Translations under genes and position numbers: made by a program
Shown here: one piece after another, positions 1-8,763 of the stretch
Layout of the letters: the number at the start of each line of letters is the position of its first letter
How positions within the stretch are numbered: the stretch's first letter is position 1
Origin: Desulfococcaceae bacterium HSG9
GTDB lineage: Bacteria; Desulfobacterota; Desulfobacteria; Desulfobacterales; JAUCGF01
Direction of reading: 5' to 3'
Assembly: GCA_030378005.1 (NCBI GenBank)
Contig: JAUCGF010000075.1
Location: 34,096 to 98,095, forward strand
Length of the DNA stretch: 64,000 nt
Notes under the pieces: model-generated
The model's database searches: none
Told to the model about the DNA's origin: nothing
The model's input: only the letters and a program-made list of their open reading frames with translations

Positions 1-1
1 G

Positions 2-475
2 CTGACACTATGGGACATGCTCACGTTAGAGTTGCAGCAAGCCGTGATTTCCGACTCCCCCCTGTTTCAAAACCTGAAACGCTGGCAAATCAAAAAAGTG
101 GTGCTGCTGGGCAAGATTATGTGCGCCGGAAAGGGCGACGCCCTTATTCGGCAAGGCGACCAGGGGCAAAGCATGTATCTCCTGTTGGAAGGCAGGGTGC
201 GGGTTGAAGTCGGAGATGGCCCTGCCGATGCTTCAAAGCAGGTTTTATATCATTTCAATCCCGGCGAAGTGTTCGGTGAAATCGCGCTCGTCAATCCCGG
301 TCCCCGGACGGCTGATATTATTGCTACGGAAGATGTCTCCTATTTAGAGTTTGATTGGGACGGCATTGAACGCATCTTTCGTGTCTTTCCGCCCATAGCC
401 GCACGCCTTTACCGCAATCTGGCTCTCATCCTGGGACAACGGCTCAGAGAGACAACCAAAAAAATGTTGGTGTAA
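2..475 (+). CDS. C-terminal part of a cyclic-nucleotide-binding protein (5' truncated by window edge)
   Basis: The frame is already open at the first bases of the window (reading LTLWDMLTLELQ), so the gene starts outside; an internal ATG at 17 is only a fallback start. The last 120 residues are a cNMP-binding (CRP-like) beta-roll: the phosphate-binding cassette FGEIALVNPGPRTADI is intact, including the Arg that contacts the cyclic phosphate. No helix-turn-helix follows, so it is not a transcription factor. A TLWD-type linker ahead of a cNMP domain reminds me of RND/MMPL-type exporters of Desulfobacterota that carry a C-terminal cNMP domain; that parentage is inferred. It converges on an adenylate cyclase gene, so cAMP is a plausible ligand. 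Confidence 0.7.
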   Translation: MTLWDMLTLELQQAVISDSPLFQNLKRWQIKKVVLLGKIMCAGKGDALIRQGDQGQSMYLLLEGRVRVEVGDGPADASKQVLYHFNPGEVFGEIALVNPGPRTADIIATEDVSYLEFDWDGIERIFRVFPPIAARLYRNLALILGQRLRETTKKMLV

Positions 476-548
476 GCAATGTAACCGTTCAGGTTCCCAT
501 GCTTTACATGAGACCTTTAACACGGATATAATTTCCCTGCACGGATAT

Positions 549-2897
549 CTACTTTTTCGTCAGCGTATGCACGCCATCCCATATTTCACCTGGGGCAACC
601 GGCGGATTATCTTTGTATAACCGGCAACGCTCTATATAGACGCTGGAAGGGTTGATTTTTCCAGCCGGTGAGCGTTCAAGCTTGAGCGCCAGGGTAAACC
701 CGTCAATCGCTTCATCCCATTTCATCTCCAAGTAACAAGCCATTGCCTCGTCAAATAACTTAAAAAGTGTTGTTTCATCATCAGTCAGCTGACCTTTTTC
801 GGCGCGGACCTCGTAAACTTTTACCGGTTCTGAGCGCCCCACAACGATGATGCAGTCGATAAAGCGGATTGCCATCATATCGCCCACGGTTCCGGTTTTC
901 CCGTTTTCATCAGGGTTTTTGGAATTCAGGGTGTCTTCGCTTACCAATATGCCTACGCCATACTGTTTGCCGGCTTGTTCCAACCGTGATGCCAGGTTGA
1001 CAGCGTCTCCGTTCATGGTGTATTCCATCCGAAATTCGCTTCCCATATTGCCAACCACGATTTCTCCGGTATTGACACCGATGCGTATGGTCATTTGCCC
1101 GATTGCATCGGGCCATTTTTTGCCGGGCGTCCATTCTTCAGGCGGAAGTTTTTTTATATTACGGTCAGGTTCTTGGGGAGATGTCTTTTCCTCTTGCCAT
1201 TTCGCGCGCAACTCGATCTGCTTTTTTTGCATCACCACCGCAGTTTTACACGCCATCAACGCATGATCATCAAATTCAAGTGGTGCATTGAAAAAAGCGG
1301 CGATACCGTCGCCCTCATATTTATCCAGCGTGCCTTTATGGTCTGCCAAAATATTGGTCATAGCGGAAAGATACTCGTTTAAAACCTCGACCAATTGTTC
1401 GGCGGTCAGTTTTTCACTGAAAGTGCTGAAACTGCTGATATCACTGAAAAAGGCGGTTATGTTGCGGGATTCGCCGCCAAGACGCGGCATGACATTTTTT
1501 TTATACATCTCATCAATTACCGCAGGTGGGAGGTAACTCTTAAACGTGGCTTTGAGAAAACGCTTCTTTTTTTCGGAAATCCAGAATTTGAACAATGTGA
1601 GCAGGGAAAAATTCATCACCAGAGACAGGATAGGAAAAAGCGGTGAAATAAACATGCGCCATCGACCTAGCGCTAAAATGGAGCCATACCAAATCAATAT
1701 GCCGCTAACAAGCGTCACTGGCAACACCCATAAGGCTTTCAAGCGCGTAATCAACAGGCCGGTGATAAAGGCGGTGAAAATGATTAAAATGATCTCAAGT
1801 CCCGGCACCCAATCCGGTTTAAAAAAATAATCACCGGCTAATACATTATCAACGATGGTAGCGTGCGCTTCAACGCCCGGGAACCAGGAATCAAGAGGAG
1901 TGGGTCGAAGATCATGAAGGCCGGCGGCGGATGTGCCTACAAACACGATTTTACCTGCCAGGCTCTGAGGCTCTAATTTATCTTTTAACACATCACTTGC
2001 GGATATATAGGGAAACGTATGTTTCGGCCCCCTGAAATGCAACAGCAAACGGCCATTTTGATCAACCGGAATTGACAACTTGCCCAAACGCAGCGATTCA
2101 ACTCCGCCGGATGACATTTTTAACGCGCCGAGCGGTTGGTCAAAAGCGGTCCATAAAGCCGCCAGTGCGAGGCTGGGATAAATCTTGCCTTTCCAAGTAA
2201 GCAGCAACGGCGTGCTGCGGAGGATGCCGTCTTCATCAGCGCCCGTGTTCACAAATCCGGAACTTGTCGCTTTTTCAGATAAAACCTGAATTGTTGACAA
2301 AACACTTTGCGCCTCAAGGAGATAATCTCTGGCGTCAGCCGCGCCTGGTGTTTTAATTTCAGACAGTTTGAGCGGATGAAGAAATGGGTCGGCCGACTGT
2401 TGGGCGCTTTTATGAAAATAAAAATAATTGCCTAAAACAAACGGCCCTTTGGCGATAATATTGGCAAGAATGCGATCATTGTCTAACAGCTCATCGGGCA
2501 AACCGGTGAATTGAACATCAACCTCCAGTTCTTTTTTCAGGTTTTGCTTGAGCACACCTAAAGAGGTGCGATCCGCTTCGGCAAATAAGATATCCAGAGA
2601 GATCGCTTGGGCACCGGCGTTTTGAATTTTAACCAGTAATTGAGCCACCCGGTAGCGCGGCCAGGGCCATTGTCCGAATTCGCTCAGGCTGGCTTCATCA
2701 ATATCAACGATACACGACATCCCGGTCGTTTGCGTGCTATGCACTTTTGATAGAAACACATCATATAATTTACGATCCAGATAGTTTAAAAAAGGGGGTT
2801 CGTAATTGTACAAGAGTGCAATCGTGCCAGTGATAATAAGACAAACCAGAGGCAGCAGTAACGCCGTCCGAAATTTATAAATCAGTTTTTTTAACAT
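549..2897 (-). CDS. CHASE2-domain class III adenylate cyclase
   Basis: Membrane sensor-cyclase of 782 residues. One N-terminal membrane helix (about 12-28) precedes an extracytoplasmic CHASE2 domain (about 30-350), which is followed by three closely spaced helices (about 365-445), the usual CHASE2 arrangement. The class III cyclase domain (about 480-690) shows the metal-binding Asp motif FFSDISSFST, the KYEGDGIAAFF loop and MNGDAVNLASRLE. The Lys before YEGDG and the Asp of NGDAVN are the pair expected for adenine rather than guanine. The C-terminal 80 residues look like a TPR-like tail. It should make cAMP in response to an extracellular cue. Convergent with the cNMP-binding protein at the left edge. 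Function is confident; the ligand is unknown. Confidence 0.9.
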   Translation of the reverse strand: MLKKLIYKFRTALLLPLVCLIITGTIALLYNYEPPFLNYLDRKLYDVFLSKVHSTQTTGMSCIVDIDEASLSEFGQWPWPRYRVAQLLVKIQNAGAQAISLDILFAEADRTSLGVLKQNLKKELEVDVQFTGLPDELLDNDRILANIIAKGPFVLGNYFYFHKSAQQSADPFLHPLKLSEIKTPGAADARDYLLEAQSVLSTIQVLSEKATSSGFVNTGADEDGILRSTPLLLTWKGKIYPSLALAALWTAFDQPLGALKMSSGGVESLRLGKLSIPVDQNGRLLLHFRGPKHTFPYISASDVLKDKLEPQSLAGKIVFVGTSAAGLHDLRPTPLDSWFPGVEAHATIVDNVLAGDYFFKPDWVPGLEIILIIFTAFITGLLITRLKALWVLPVTLVSGILIWYGSILALGRWRMFISPLFPILSLVMNFSLLTLFKFWISEKKKRFLKATFKSYLPPAVIDEMYKKNVMPRLGGESRNITAFFSDISSFSTFSEKLTAEQLVEVLNEYLSAMTNILADHKGTLDKYEGDGIAAFFNAPLEFDDHALMACKTAVVMQKKQIELRAKWQEEKTSPQEPDRNIKKLPPEEWTPGKKWPDAIGQMTIRIGVNTGEIVVGNMGSEFRMEYTMNGDAVNLASRLEQAGKQYGVGILVSEDTLNSKNPDENGKTGTVGDMMAIRFIDCIIVVGRSEPVKVYEVRAEKGQLTDDETTLFKLFDEAMACYLEMKWDEAIDGFTLALKLERSPAGKINPSSVYIERCRLYKDNPPVAPGEIWDGVHTLTKK

Positions 2898-3033
2898 TTT
2901 AAGATTCCTCGGTGTCTTATTTTCAAATTTAAGGGGCTTGAATTCTTTAAGTCAGTCATTCGCTTTTGTATGAATCAGTAGGTAAATTCAATTACCTCTT
3001 TACTCAGAAAACCCATAATTTTAGTTAAGTTGT

Positions 3034-3400
3034 TTAAATCATAAACTCTTTTTTGCAATTCAGGGGGCTGGAAAAATAATTCAAAATCTGTTCCCAGCAG
3101 TTTTTCAAAATAACGAACAGTTTATGTCTTTTCTTCAAGGATATTTCGTCAATTCCCAAAACTCCGGTGCGAATAGCGCCTGTAGGCTTTATTTCAGCCT
3201 TTTCCCGGCGATAGAATATCTCTTTTACAACAGACCGGCTCAGACATTCTTTTTCAGCTATTTTTTTCGGTTGCCAGATAAACAACTCTCATACACCGGT
3301 TCTTCAAAAGCGGTACTTTGTCGTCGATGTGATTCTGCACAGGGCAGTTCCTCAGTGAATATCTTTCTGCATTCCTGACATTTAAAACGCCTTGATAAAA
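3034..3400 (-). pseudogene. ISL3-family transposase remnant (frameshifted, truncated)
   Basis: On the minus strand the reading FKCQECRKIFTEELPC (an ISL3-type N-terminal zinc-finger segment) continues to FEEPVYE near 3295. It then has to shift frame to continue as IAEKECLSRSVVKEIFYRR and LGIDEISLKKRHK, which is the start of the ISL3 DDE domain. The similarity stops around 3100, after about 110 residues of a roughly 400-residue protein. There are no terminal inverted repeats that I can see and no downstream half, so this is a dead fragment. The 120 bases between it and the ATPase gene (3401-3520) hold nothing I recognise. Confidence 0.7.
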
Positions 3401-3520
3401 ATTGAATTGTGGAAAAAATACGGAGCAAAATGAAGTGGGTGTGTTATTCCATTATCAAATCATCGGTTTCGACAGACGTGCTGTAAAAAATGGCGACCCT
3501 GTCATGGTCCGGATCCAAAG

Positions 3521-5347
3521 TTAATCCTGATCCCAGGTCACTCTTAACACTTCTTGATAGGTGGTTTCTCCGGCCAGCATTTTTTGAATGCCGTTTTCAC
3601 GCAAGGTCACCATACCTTCCTCTTTAGCCTGCACACGAATCGCTTCTAAATTAGTGGTTGGCGTGGTGATTTTTTTAAGAGATTCGGTAAAAGGCAAAAC
3701 TTCAAAAATTCCAATTCTGCCCATATAACCGGTGTCACGGCATTGGTGGCATCCGCGTCCGCGACTCAGCTTGATTTCACCGTGATCTGGCATATCCAGG
3801 CCCATACGCCGCAGCTCCAGCGTATCTATCATAAATGTCTCTTTGCAATTATTGCAAATCTGACGCATCAGGCGTTGAGATAAAATGCCAATTAAAGTGG
3901 CTTGTATCAGGAATGATTGGATGCCCAAATCTAAAAGGCGAGTGACCGAGGATGGCGCATCGTTGGTATGCAGTGTTGACAATACCAGATGACCGGTTAA
4001 GGCGGCTTGCACCGCATTTTCAGCGGTTTCCAAATCACGCATTTCACCAATCATAATAACATCCGGGTCTTGTCTCAAGATAGTTCGTAGAATTGACCCA
4101 AAGGTGATATTCACTGCCGAATTGACAGCGATTTGGTTTAAGTCCTCGTGAATAATTTCGATGGGGTCTTCCACTGTGGTGATATTGATATCCGGCGTGG
4201 AAATATGGCGCAGCGCGGAATAAAGCGTTGTGGATTTACCGGAGCCGGTGGGACCGCAAACCAGAACAATTCCGTGAGGCATATCAATGAAGCGCTGAAA
4301 GGTAATAAAATCTTCGGGCGAAAAACCGATTTCTTCCAGTTTTTTGACCTGCATTTCCGGGTCCATGATACGCATAACCGCTTTTTCGCCAAACGTCACC
4401 GGCAGGGTGGATACCCGGATTTCAACTTCTGTACCGCTTTTTTCTGTTTTGATACGCCCGTCCTGGGGTCTGCGCTTATCCGCCATATCCATTCCGGCCA
4501 CGCCTTTTATCCGGCTGATAATCGCGTTATGCACTTTTTTAGGTAAAGTGTAAACATCGTGCAAAACACCGTCAATCCGCATTCTCACCCGGCTGACATC
4601 CCGCTTGGGTTCAACATGAATATCACTGGCGCGCTGTTCAAAAGCGTGTACCAATAAATGATTGACCGCATGTACGATATGTTGATCATTGGGCGGCACC
4701 TCTTCAGCCGACATCAAGCGAATATACCGTTCCAGGTTGCCCAGATCAACGCCTTGGCCTTCAAACTGATCTTGCGCTTTGGTAATAGAGCGCTGAAATC
4801 CGAAAAATTCGCTGATAATTTTGATAATATCCGCTTTGGAACTGACCATTAATTTGACCCGCATCTTACTCACACGGGAAATGTCATCAAACACCTCAAG
4901 GTTAAACGGATTAGGCGTTACCACCGTAATAAAACCATCTTTAACGCCGATGGGAATCACCAGATGTTTAATCGCAAACGTATGTGAAATCGTCGCAGTA
5001 ACATCATTTATGTCCAGTTTGAGCGGATCAAGCTTTATGTAAGGGTAGCCCCATTCATCGGCCAGCATCTTATAGATAATGTCTTCATTCAGTTCGCGCG
5101 CAGGTTTATCAAGGCGCTTGAGTTTAAGGGAAGCAATGACATCAATAATATTGATCGGATTCGTATTGCGCGTCGATGCCGACATACCTCGAAATTTTTG
5201 AGCGCGCAATTTTTCCATTTTGCTGGTAAGCGTAAATTTTTGCTCAAGAATGCTTTTAGCTTTCTTTGGGGAAAGGTAGCCATTTTTAATCAGCTGTTTT
5301 AAGATTGTTCTGGTAGCGAAGGGATCTTTGACTGAAGATACAGGCAT
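3521..5347 (-). CDS. GspE/PilB-type secretion/pilus assembly ATPase
   Basis: Hexameric cytoplasmic ATPase of 608 residues that powers type II secretion or type IV pilus extension. An N-terminal GspE-N-like domain (about 60-200) precedes the ATPase core. Walker A reads GPTGSGKSTTLYSAL (about residue 361), the Walker B region reads DPDVIMIGEMRD (GEMRD where most homologues have GEIRD), and the His box reads LSTLHTNDAPSS. A tetracysteine zinc motif (CNNC ... CHQC) lies near the C-terminus, as in GspE and PilB. No gspF/pilC neighbour is present here, so whether it drives the pilus encoded at 12.4-19.3 kb or a separate T2SS cannot be settled from the window. Start ATG at 5347 is the only sensible one. 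Confidence 0.85.
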   Translation of the reverse strand: MPVSSVKDPFATRTILKQLIKNGYLSPKKAKSILEQKFTLTSKMEKLRAQKFRGMSASTRNTNPINIIDVIASLKLKRLDKPARELNEDIIYKMLADEWGYPYIKLDPLKLDINDVTATISHTFAIKHLVIPIGVKDGFITVVTPNPFNLEVFDDISRVSKMRVKLMVSSKADIIKIISEFFGFQRSITKAQDQFEGQGVDLGNLERYIRLMSAEEVPPNDQHIVHAVNHLLVHAFEQRASDIHVEPKRDVSRVRMRIDGVLHDVYTLPKKVHNAIISRIKGVAGMDMADKRRPQDGRIKTEKSGTEVEIRVSTLPVTFGEKAVMRIMDPEMQVKKLEEIGFSPEDFITFQRFIDMPHGIVLVCGPTGSGKSTTLYSALRHISTPDINITTVEDPIEIIHEDLNQIAVNSAVNITFGSILRTILRQDPDVIMIGEMRDLETAENAVQAALTGHLVLSTLHTNDAPSSVTRLLDLGIQSFLIQATLIGILSQRLMRQICNNCKETFMIDTLELRRMGLDMPDHGEIKLSRGRGCHQCRDTGYMGRIGIFEVLPFTESLKKITTPTTNLEAIRVQAKEEGMVTLRENGIQKMLAGETTYQEVLRVTWDQD

Positions 5348-5391
5348 GGCAGAATTTTAAGTTTTAAGTTTTAAGTTGAAAATCCGTCTTG

Positions 5392-5413
5392 TTCCAACAC
5401 TCCGGTGTTGGAA
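5392..5413. terminator. Perfect 9-bp stem-loop between cpsB-like and gspE-like genes
   Basis: TTCCAACAC and GTGTTGGAA pair perfectly around a TCCG loop. It sits between two minus-strand genes, 18 bases past the stop of the phosphatase gene and 45 bases ahead of the ATPase start. No T-run follows directly on either strand, so it may be an mRNA processing or attenuation structure rather than a true terminator. Beside it (5358-5379) is a short AAGTTTT heptad repeat. Confidence 0.45.
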
Positions 5414-5431
5414 TAAGTATAAATTATCATA

Positions 5432-6205
5432 CTAAAACAGAGAAAACCAGCGTTTTTTTGCCGGTTGTTCTGGTTCAGGAATCACAATCTTTTCACCGGC
5501 AAGTATTGCTGCCGGACACACTGTCACCATCTCTTCGGCCTGCTCGGCACTGCCAAGAATTTTAGCGGCTTTTTTTACGCCCGTGGATAAAATGGGAGGC
5601 CGGTACGCAACTGAATGGGCGTCTGTGGCAATGATATGTGCCAGACGGCATTCAAGCATTTTTTGAGCGCAAAGCTGAGTTTCGCGACCTAAATTTCCGG
5701 TGATACTCATTGCTGTAATTTGCACCAAACAGCCCATACTGACAAATTCATAAAGTTCTTCTATATGTTGCTGGAAACCGTAATTACGTTCCGCATGAGC
5801 TAAAATAGGCGTAATACCTTTGATTTGCAATTGAAAAATTTCTTGCTTGGCGCCCGGCGGAATGCTGTGAAAAGGAAATTCCAGTAACAAATAACGCTGA
5901 TTATCATTCAATGTAACAGCTTCGCCTGAAAATATTTTTTCTGCCATTCCGAAATTCAAATGGGTTTCCGAACCGGGAAACAGGTCTGATTTGATTTGCT
6001 CTTTGGCAAAGGCAGTGCGCAACTCGTCTGTGCCAGCGAGTATTTTGGAACGCGAATTGGAATAAATACCGTTTAAGATATGAGGCGTGGCAATAACAGT
6101 ATGAATGCCATCGTTTGCCGCAATTTTGGCCATGGCCAGGCTTTCTTCGATATCGGAAGCGCCATCGTCCATTCCGGGAAGAATATGCGAATGAATATCA
6201 ATCAT
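5432..6205 (-). CDS. PHP-domain tyrosine-protein phosphatase, CpsB/YwqE type
   Basis: A 257-residue PHP-fold metallohydrolase. The N-terminus MIDIHSHILPGMDDGA carries the first metal-ligand His pair; further ligands are in IATPHI, ETHLNFGM, ILAHAERN and IIATDAHS. This is the full-length CpsB/YwqE family layout (about 250 residues), manganese-dependent phosphatases that dephosphorylate the bacterial tyrosine kinases controlling capsule or exopolysaccharide export. No tyrosine kinase or polysaccharide gene is next to it, so the partner must lie elsewhere. It follows the murJ-ftsB pair on the same strand after 90 bases. Confidence 0.8.
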   Translation of the reverse strand: MIDIHSHILPGMDDGASDIEESLAMAKIAANDGIHTVIATPHILNGIYSNSRSKILAGTDELRTAFAKEQIKSDLFPGSETHLNFGMAEKIFSGEAVTLNDNQRYLLLEFPFHSIPPGAKQEIFQLQIKGITPILAHAERNYGFQQHIEELYEFVSMGCLVQITAMSITGNLGRETQLCAQKMLECRLAHIIATDAHSVAYRPPILSTGVKKAAKILGSAEQAEEMVTVCPAAILAGEKIVIPEPEQPAKKRWFSLF

Positions 6206-6295
6206 AGTTTAAATGTAAGGTTGTTTTGGTTTTTACAGGCGGCCATCGTAAGCCGAAAATTGTACTCTGGATGGAGAAATTATATTTAGCTGCAA

Positions 6296-6622
6296 TTACC
6301 GCACAGGTGCCGGGTTTTTGGTCTGTTTTACTGAGGTTGACGATTTTATCTTAAAAATGACCTCATCCTTTTCAACCCAACCCAGTTCATGTTTGGCTAA
6401 AATTTTTAAAAATTCCAGATCATTTTTTAAACGCTCAATTTCACGATAGTATGACAGAATTTTCTTTTCAAGCATTTTATTGCGTTCAATCAAGTGTGTT
6501 TTTTCAATTTTTTTAAAATTTAATTCAACCAAACCATTATGACCGTAAGCGATAAATAACACCAGAGATGCGGCCAGCAAAATTGCCGCAGCTATCAAAA
6601 TGCTTTGTCGGTACTTTATCAT
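6296..6622 (-). CDS. FtsB/DivIC-like septum formation initiator
   Basis: A small bitopic membrane protein of 108 residues: a short cytoplasmic N-terminus, one membrane helix (about 8-26), then a Glu/Lys-rich coiled coil (about 38-75, KIEKTHLIERNKMLEKKI) and the family's KHELGWVEKDEVIF end motif. FtsB/DivIC proteins join FtsL and FtsQ in the divisome. The start ATG overlaps the murJ stop by four bases, so translation is probably coupled to the lipid II flippase gene. The C-terminal 15 residues are a Lys/Pro/Thr tail. The family assignment is good; the exact orthology (FtsB versus DivIC) is not resolvable here. Confidence 0.75.
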   Translation of the reverse strand: MIKYRQSILIAAAILLAASLVLFIAYGHNGLVELNFKKIEKTHLIERNKMLEKKILSYYREIERLKNDLEFLKILAKHELGWVEKDEVIFKIKSSTSVKQTKNPAPVR

Positions 6623-8214
6623 CTATGCACCTTGCTTTTTATTATAGTAGTTACCGTTTTGAGTTCATCGCTTTTCATCAACAAGGACAACCCGGCATAT
6701 AAGATTAAGCCGGAAACAATACTCACGGATAATCCGATCAACAGATGGGTGAACGGAACCGTGGGCGATGAAGATGAAATTGTATAATAAGCCATAATAT
6801 ATACTCCTACACCCATAATGACAGAACTGGCAACTGTTTTTATAGCTGAAATCATGATGGGGTGCCAGTCGGGGACACCTAAACGCTGTCTTAACACCCA
6901 AATCAGTAACACCAAGTTCAATATGGATGACAAAGATGTGGCCAAAGCCAATCCGCCGTGTGCCAGTGGTTTCATCAAGATAATACTGAGTGCGATATTT
7001 GCAACAATGGCAATAATGGCGATACGTACCGGTGTGCGCGTGTCCTGAAGTGCATAAAAAGTGGAAACAACAACACGTACCGCTGAAAACGCCCATAAGC
7101 CGATGCAATAATATAAAAGAGCAACGGCGGTCTGACGGACTGTTTCCGCATCAAAAGCACCGCGCTTAAATAACAGCGCTACAATCGGTTCTCTGAGTAC
7201 GATCAGACCAATCATAGCCGGAATGGTGATAAATAAAACCAATCGGATGGCATAAGCAAAGGTTTCCCTGAGCGCATCTATATCTTTTGCCGCCGCCTGT
7301 CTCGAAAGGGTCGGTAAAATAGCGGTGGCAATAGCTATCGCAAAAATTCCAAGGGGAAACTGTACCAGACGGTCGGCATAATAAAGATAGGAAACGCTGC
7401 CTTGGGGCAGTAACGATGCCAGTAAGGTGCCTATCAAAATATTGATCTGATAAACGGCCGCCCCTAATATCGTAGGCAGCATCAGCACCCCGATTTTTTT
7501 CAGACCGGGGTGGTAAAAAGAAGCTCTTTTCCAAAAGATAAATCCTTTGCTGATAAGAAAAGGCACTTGCAGTAAAAGTTGCAGTATGCCACCGATGATA
7601 ACCCCGATAGCCACTCCTAAAATCGGATCGGACATGAAGGGGGCGATTAGGAAAACAGAGCCTATCATGGCGATATTCAAACAGACCGGGGCCAGTGCCG
7701 GCGCGGCAAAATGCCCCAACACATTCAAAATCCCCATAAACAATGCGACCAGGCCGATAAAAAAAATATAGGGAAACATCATTCTGGTCAGTGTGACTGT
7801 TAAAGCAAGCTTGCCCGGTGTGGCGCTAAAACCGGGTGCTATAAGCCTTACAATAAGCGGTGACAACAGAACACCGGCAACAGCTACCAAAATAAGCAAC
7901 GCACTCAGCGTTCTTACGGCTGATCGCGCCAACTTAAATGCCTCATTTTTACCTGAATTTGTAAGATATTCGCTGAAAACAGGAACAAATGTGATGCTTA
8001 AAGAGCCTTCGGCAAATAACCTTCTTAAAAGATTGGGAATTCTGAAAGCGACAAAAAAAGCATCTGCGCTCAGGCCGGCTCCAAAAACACTGGCAATAAC
8101 CATATCTCTTATAAATCCGAAAATACGGCTTAAAAAAGTGGCCGCACCGACAATTCCGGCGGCTATGGTAACTTTTGATTTTTCAGATACCGATTGGGGT
8201 TGATTTTGATTCAA
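6619..8214 (-). CDS. murJ: Lipid II flippase MurJ (MviN)
   Basis: A polytopic inner-membrane protein of 531 residues with the MATE/MOP-like 14-helix pattern. It has the family signature near the N-terminus (AATFLSRIFGFIRDMVIA) and NLLRRLFAEGSLSITFVPVF, typical of MurJ. It moves lipid-linked peptidoglycan precursor across the membrane. The chosen start is a TTG at 8214 because the first ATG downstream would delete the first helix; there is no convincing Shine-Dalgarno sequence, so the exact start is uncertain. It overlaps ftsB by four bases. It is divergent from rpsT, a common Desulfobacterota neighbourhood. Confidence 0.9.
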   Translation of the reverse strand: MNQNQPQSVSEKSKVTIAAGIVGAATFLSRIFGFIRDMVIASVFGAGLSADAFFVAFRIPNLLRRLFAEGSLSITFVPVFSEYLTNSGKNEAFKLARSAVRTLSALLILVAVAGVLLSPLIVRLIAPGFSATPGKLALTVTLTRMMFPYIFFIGLVALFMGILNVLGHFAAPALAPVCLNIAMIGSVFLIAPFMSDPILGVAIGVIIGGILQLLLQVPFLISKGFIFWKRASFYHPGLKKIGVLMLPTILGAAVYQINILIGTLLASLLPQGSVSYLYYADRLVQFPLGIFAIAIATAILPTLSRQAAAKDIDALRETFAYAIRLVLFITIPAMIGLIVLREPIVALLFKRGAFDAETVRQTAVALLYYCIGLWAFSAVRVVVSTFYALQDTRTPVRIAIIAIVANIALSIILMKPLAHGGLALATSLSSILNLVLLIWVLRQRLGVPDWHPIMISAIKTVASSVIMGVGVYIMAYYTISSSSPTVPFTHLLIGLSVSIVSGLILYAGLSLLMKSDELKTVTTIIKSKVHR

Positions 8215-8275
8215 TTTGGCTTATCTTATCAGAAGTGATTTTTTGAACCGCTTTCAGTTTTTCCGGAAGAGGAGC

Positions 8276-8291
8276 GCAAGCTTGAGCTTGC
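8276..8291. repeat. Short palindrome in murJ-rpsT spacer
   Basis: GCAAGC-TTGA-GCTTGC forms a 6-bp stem and sits in the context GGAGCGCAAGCTTGAG. It resembles other intergenic palindromes of this window with GGAGTGC/GCACTCC ends (23399, 25253, 54351, 60373). Confidence 0.4.
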
Positions 8292-8336
8292 AGGAATACC
8301 GTAATAAATAACAATTGTCGGCACTCTTAATTTCGC

Positions 8337-8365
8337 TTGACACTTATTTTATTATTCAGTACAAA
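8337..8365 (+). promoter_or_regulatory. Probable sigma-70 promoter of rpsT
   Basis: A consensus -35 hexamer TTGACA (8337-8342) is followed after 17 bases by TACAAA (8360-8365) as the -10, set in very AT-rich DNA. Initiation would be near 8372, giving a leader of about 38 bases before the TTG start of rpsT. The -35 is perfect, the -10 weak. Confidence 0.55.
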
Positions 8366-8409
8366 ATATAAATTATATTTTAACTTCAAATTTGAAAGGA
8401 GCAACACCA

Positions 8410-8679
8410 TTGGCAAATCATAAGTCCGCAGTCAAACGCGCCCGTCAAAACGAAAAACGGCGTGAACGTAACAAGATAGTCAGAACAGGAATTAAGAATG
8501 TTACGAAAAACGTACGTCTTGTCGCCCAGAAAAAAGAGGATAGCGAAATTGTTTTAAAAACATTGAATAATGCCAAATCAGTAATTGATAAAGCCGCTAA
8601 AAAGGGCGTTATCCACAAGAATACCGCCTCACGCAAAATATCTCGCCTCACCAAACTGGTAAATAAAGCCGCGGCCTGA
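8410..8679 (+). CDS. rpsT: Small ribosomal subunit protein bS20
   Basis: S20 binds 16S rRNA early in 30S assembly. From the TTG at 8410 the protein starts LANHKSAVKRARQNEKRR (initiator read as Met), the normal S20 N-terminus, and is 89 residues long, typical for the family and very rich in Lys and Arg. A TTG further upstream at 8392 is rejected because the strong Shine-Dalgarno GAAAGGAG (8394-8401) lies inside that extension and is spaced eight bases from the TTG at 8410. E. coli rpsT also uses a UUG start, which matters for its autoregulation, so the rare codon here may be functional. Confidence 0.95.
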   Translation: MANHKSAVKRARQNEKRRERNKIVRTGIKNVTKNVRLVAQKKEDSEIVLKTLNNAKSVIDKAAKKGVIHKNTASRKISRLTKLVNKAAA

Positions 8680-8705
8680 CGGCTATCAAAACGTTTTCAT
8701 CCGTT

Positions 8706-8742
8706 GTAGGGTGGGTTCCGTTTAGCGCTTCACCCACCCTAC
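8706..8742. terminator. 11-bp perfect stem-loop between convergent rpsT and lptE
   Basis: GTAGGGTGGGT (8706-8716) and ACCCACCCTAC (8732-8742) pair perfectly around a 15-base loop. It lies exactly between two convergent genes, so it can act as a bidirectional terminator. It has no T-run and its arm sequence recurs at 50361-50390 and 60084-60147, so it may equally be a dispersed REP-like element. Confidence 0.5.
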
Positions 8743-8763
8743 TATTGGATTATGCCGGCCGGC

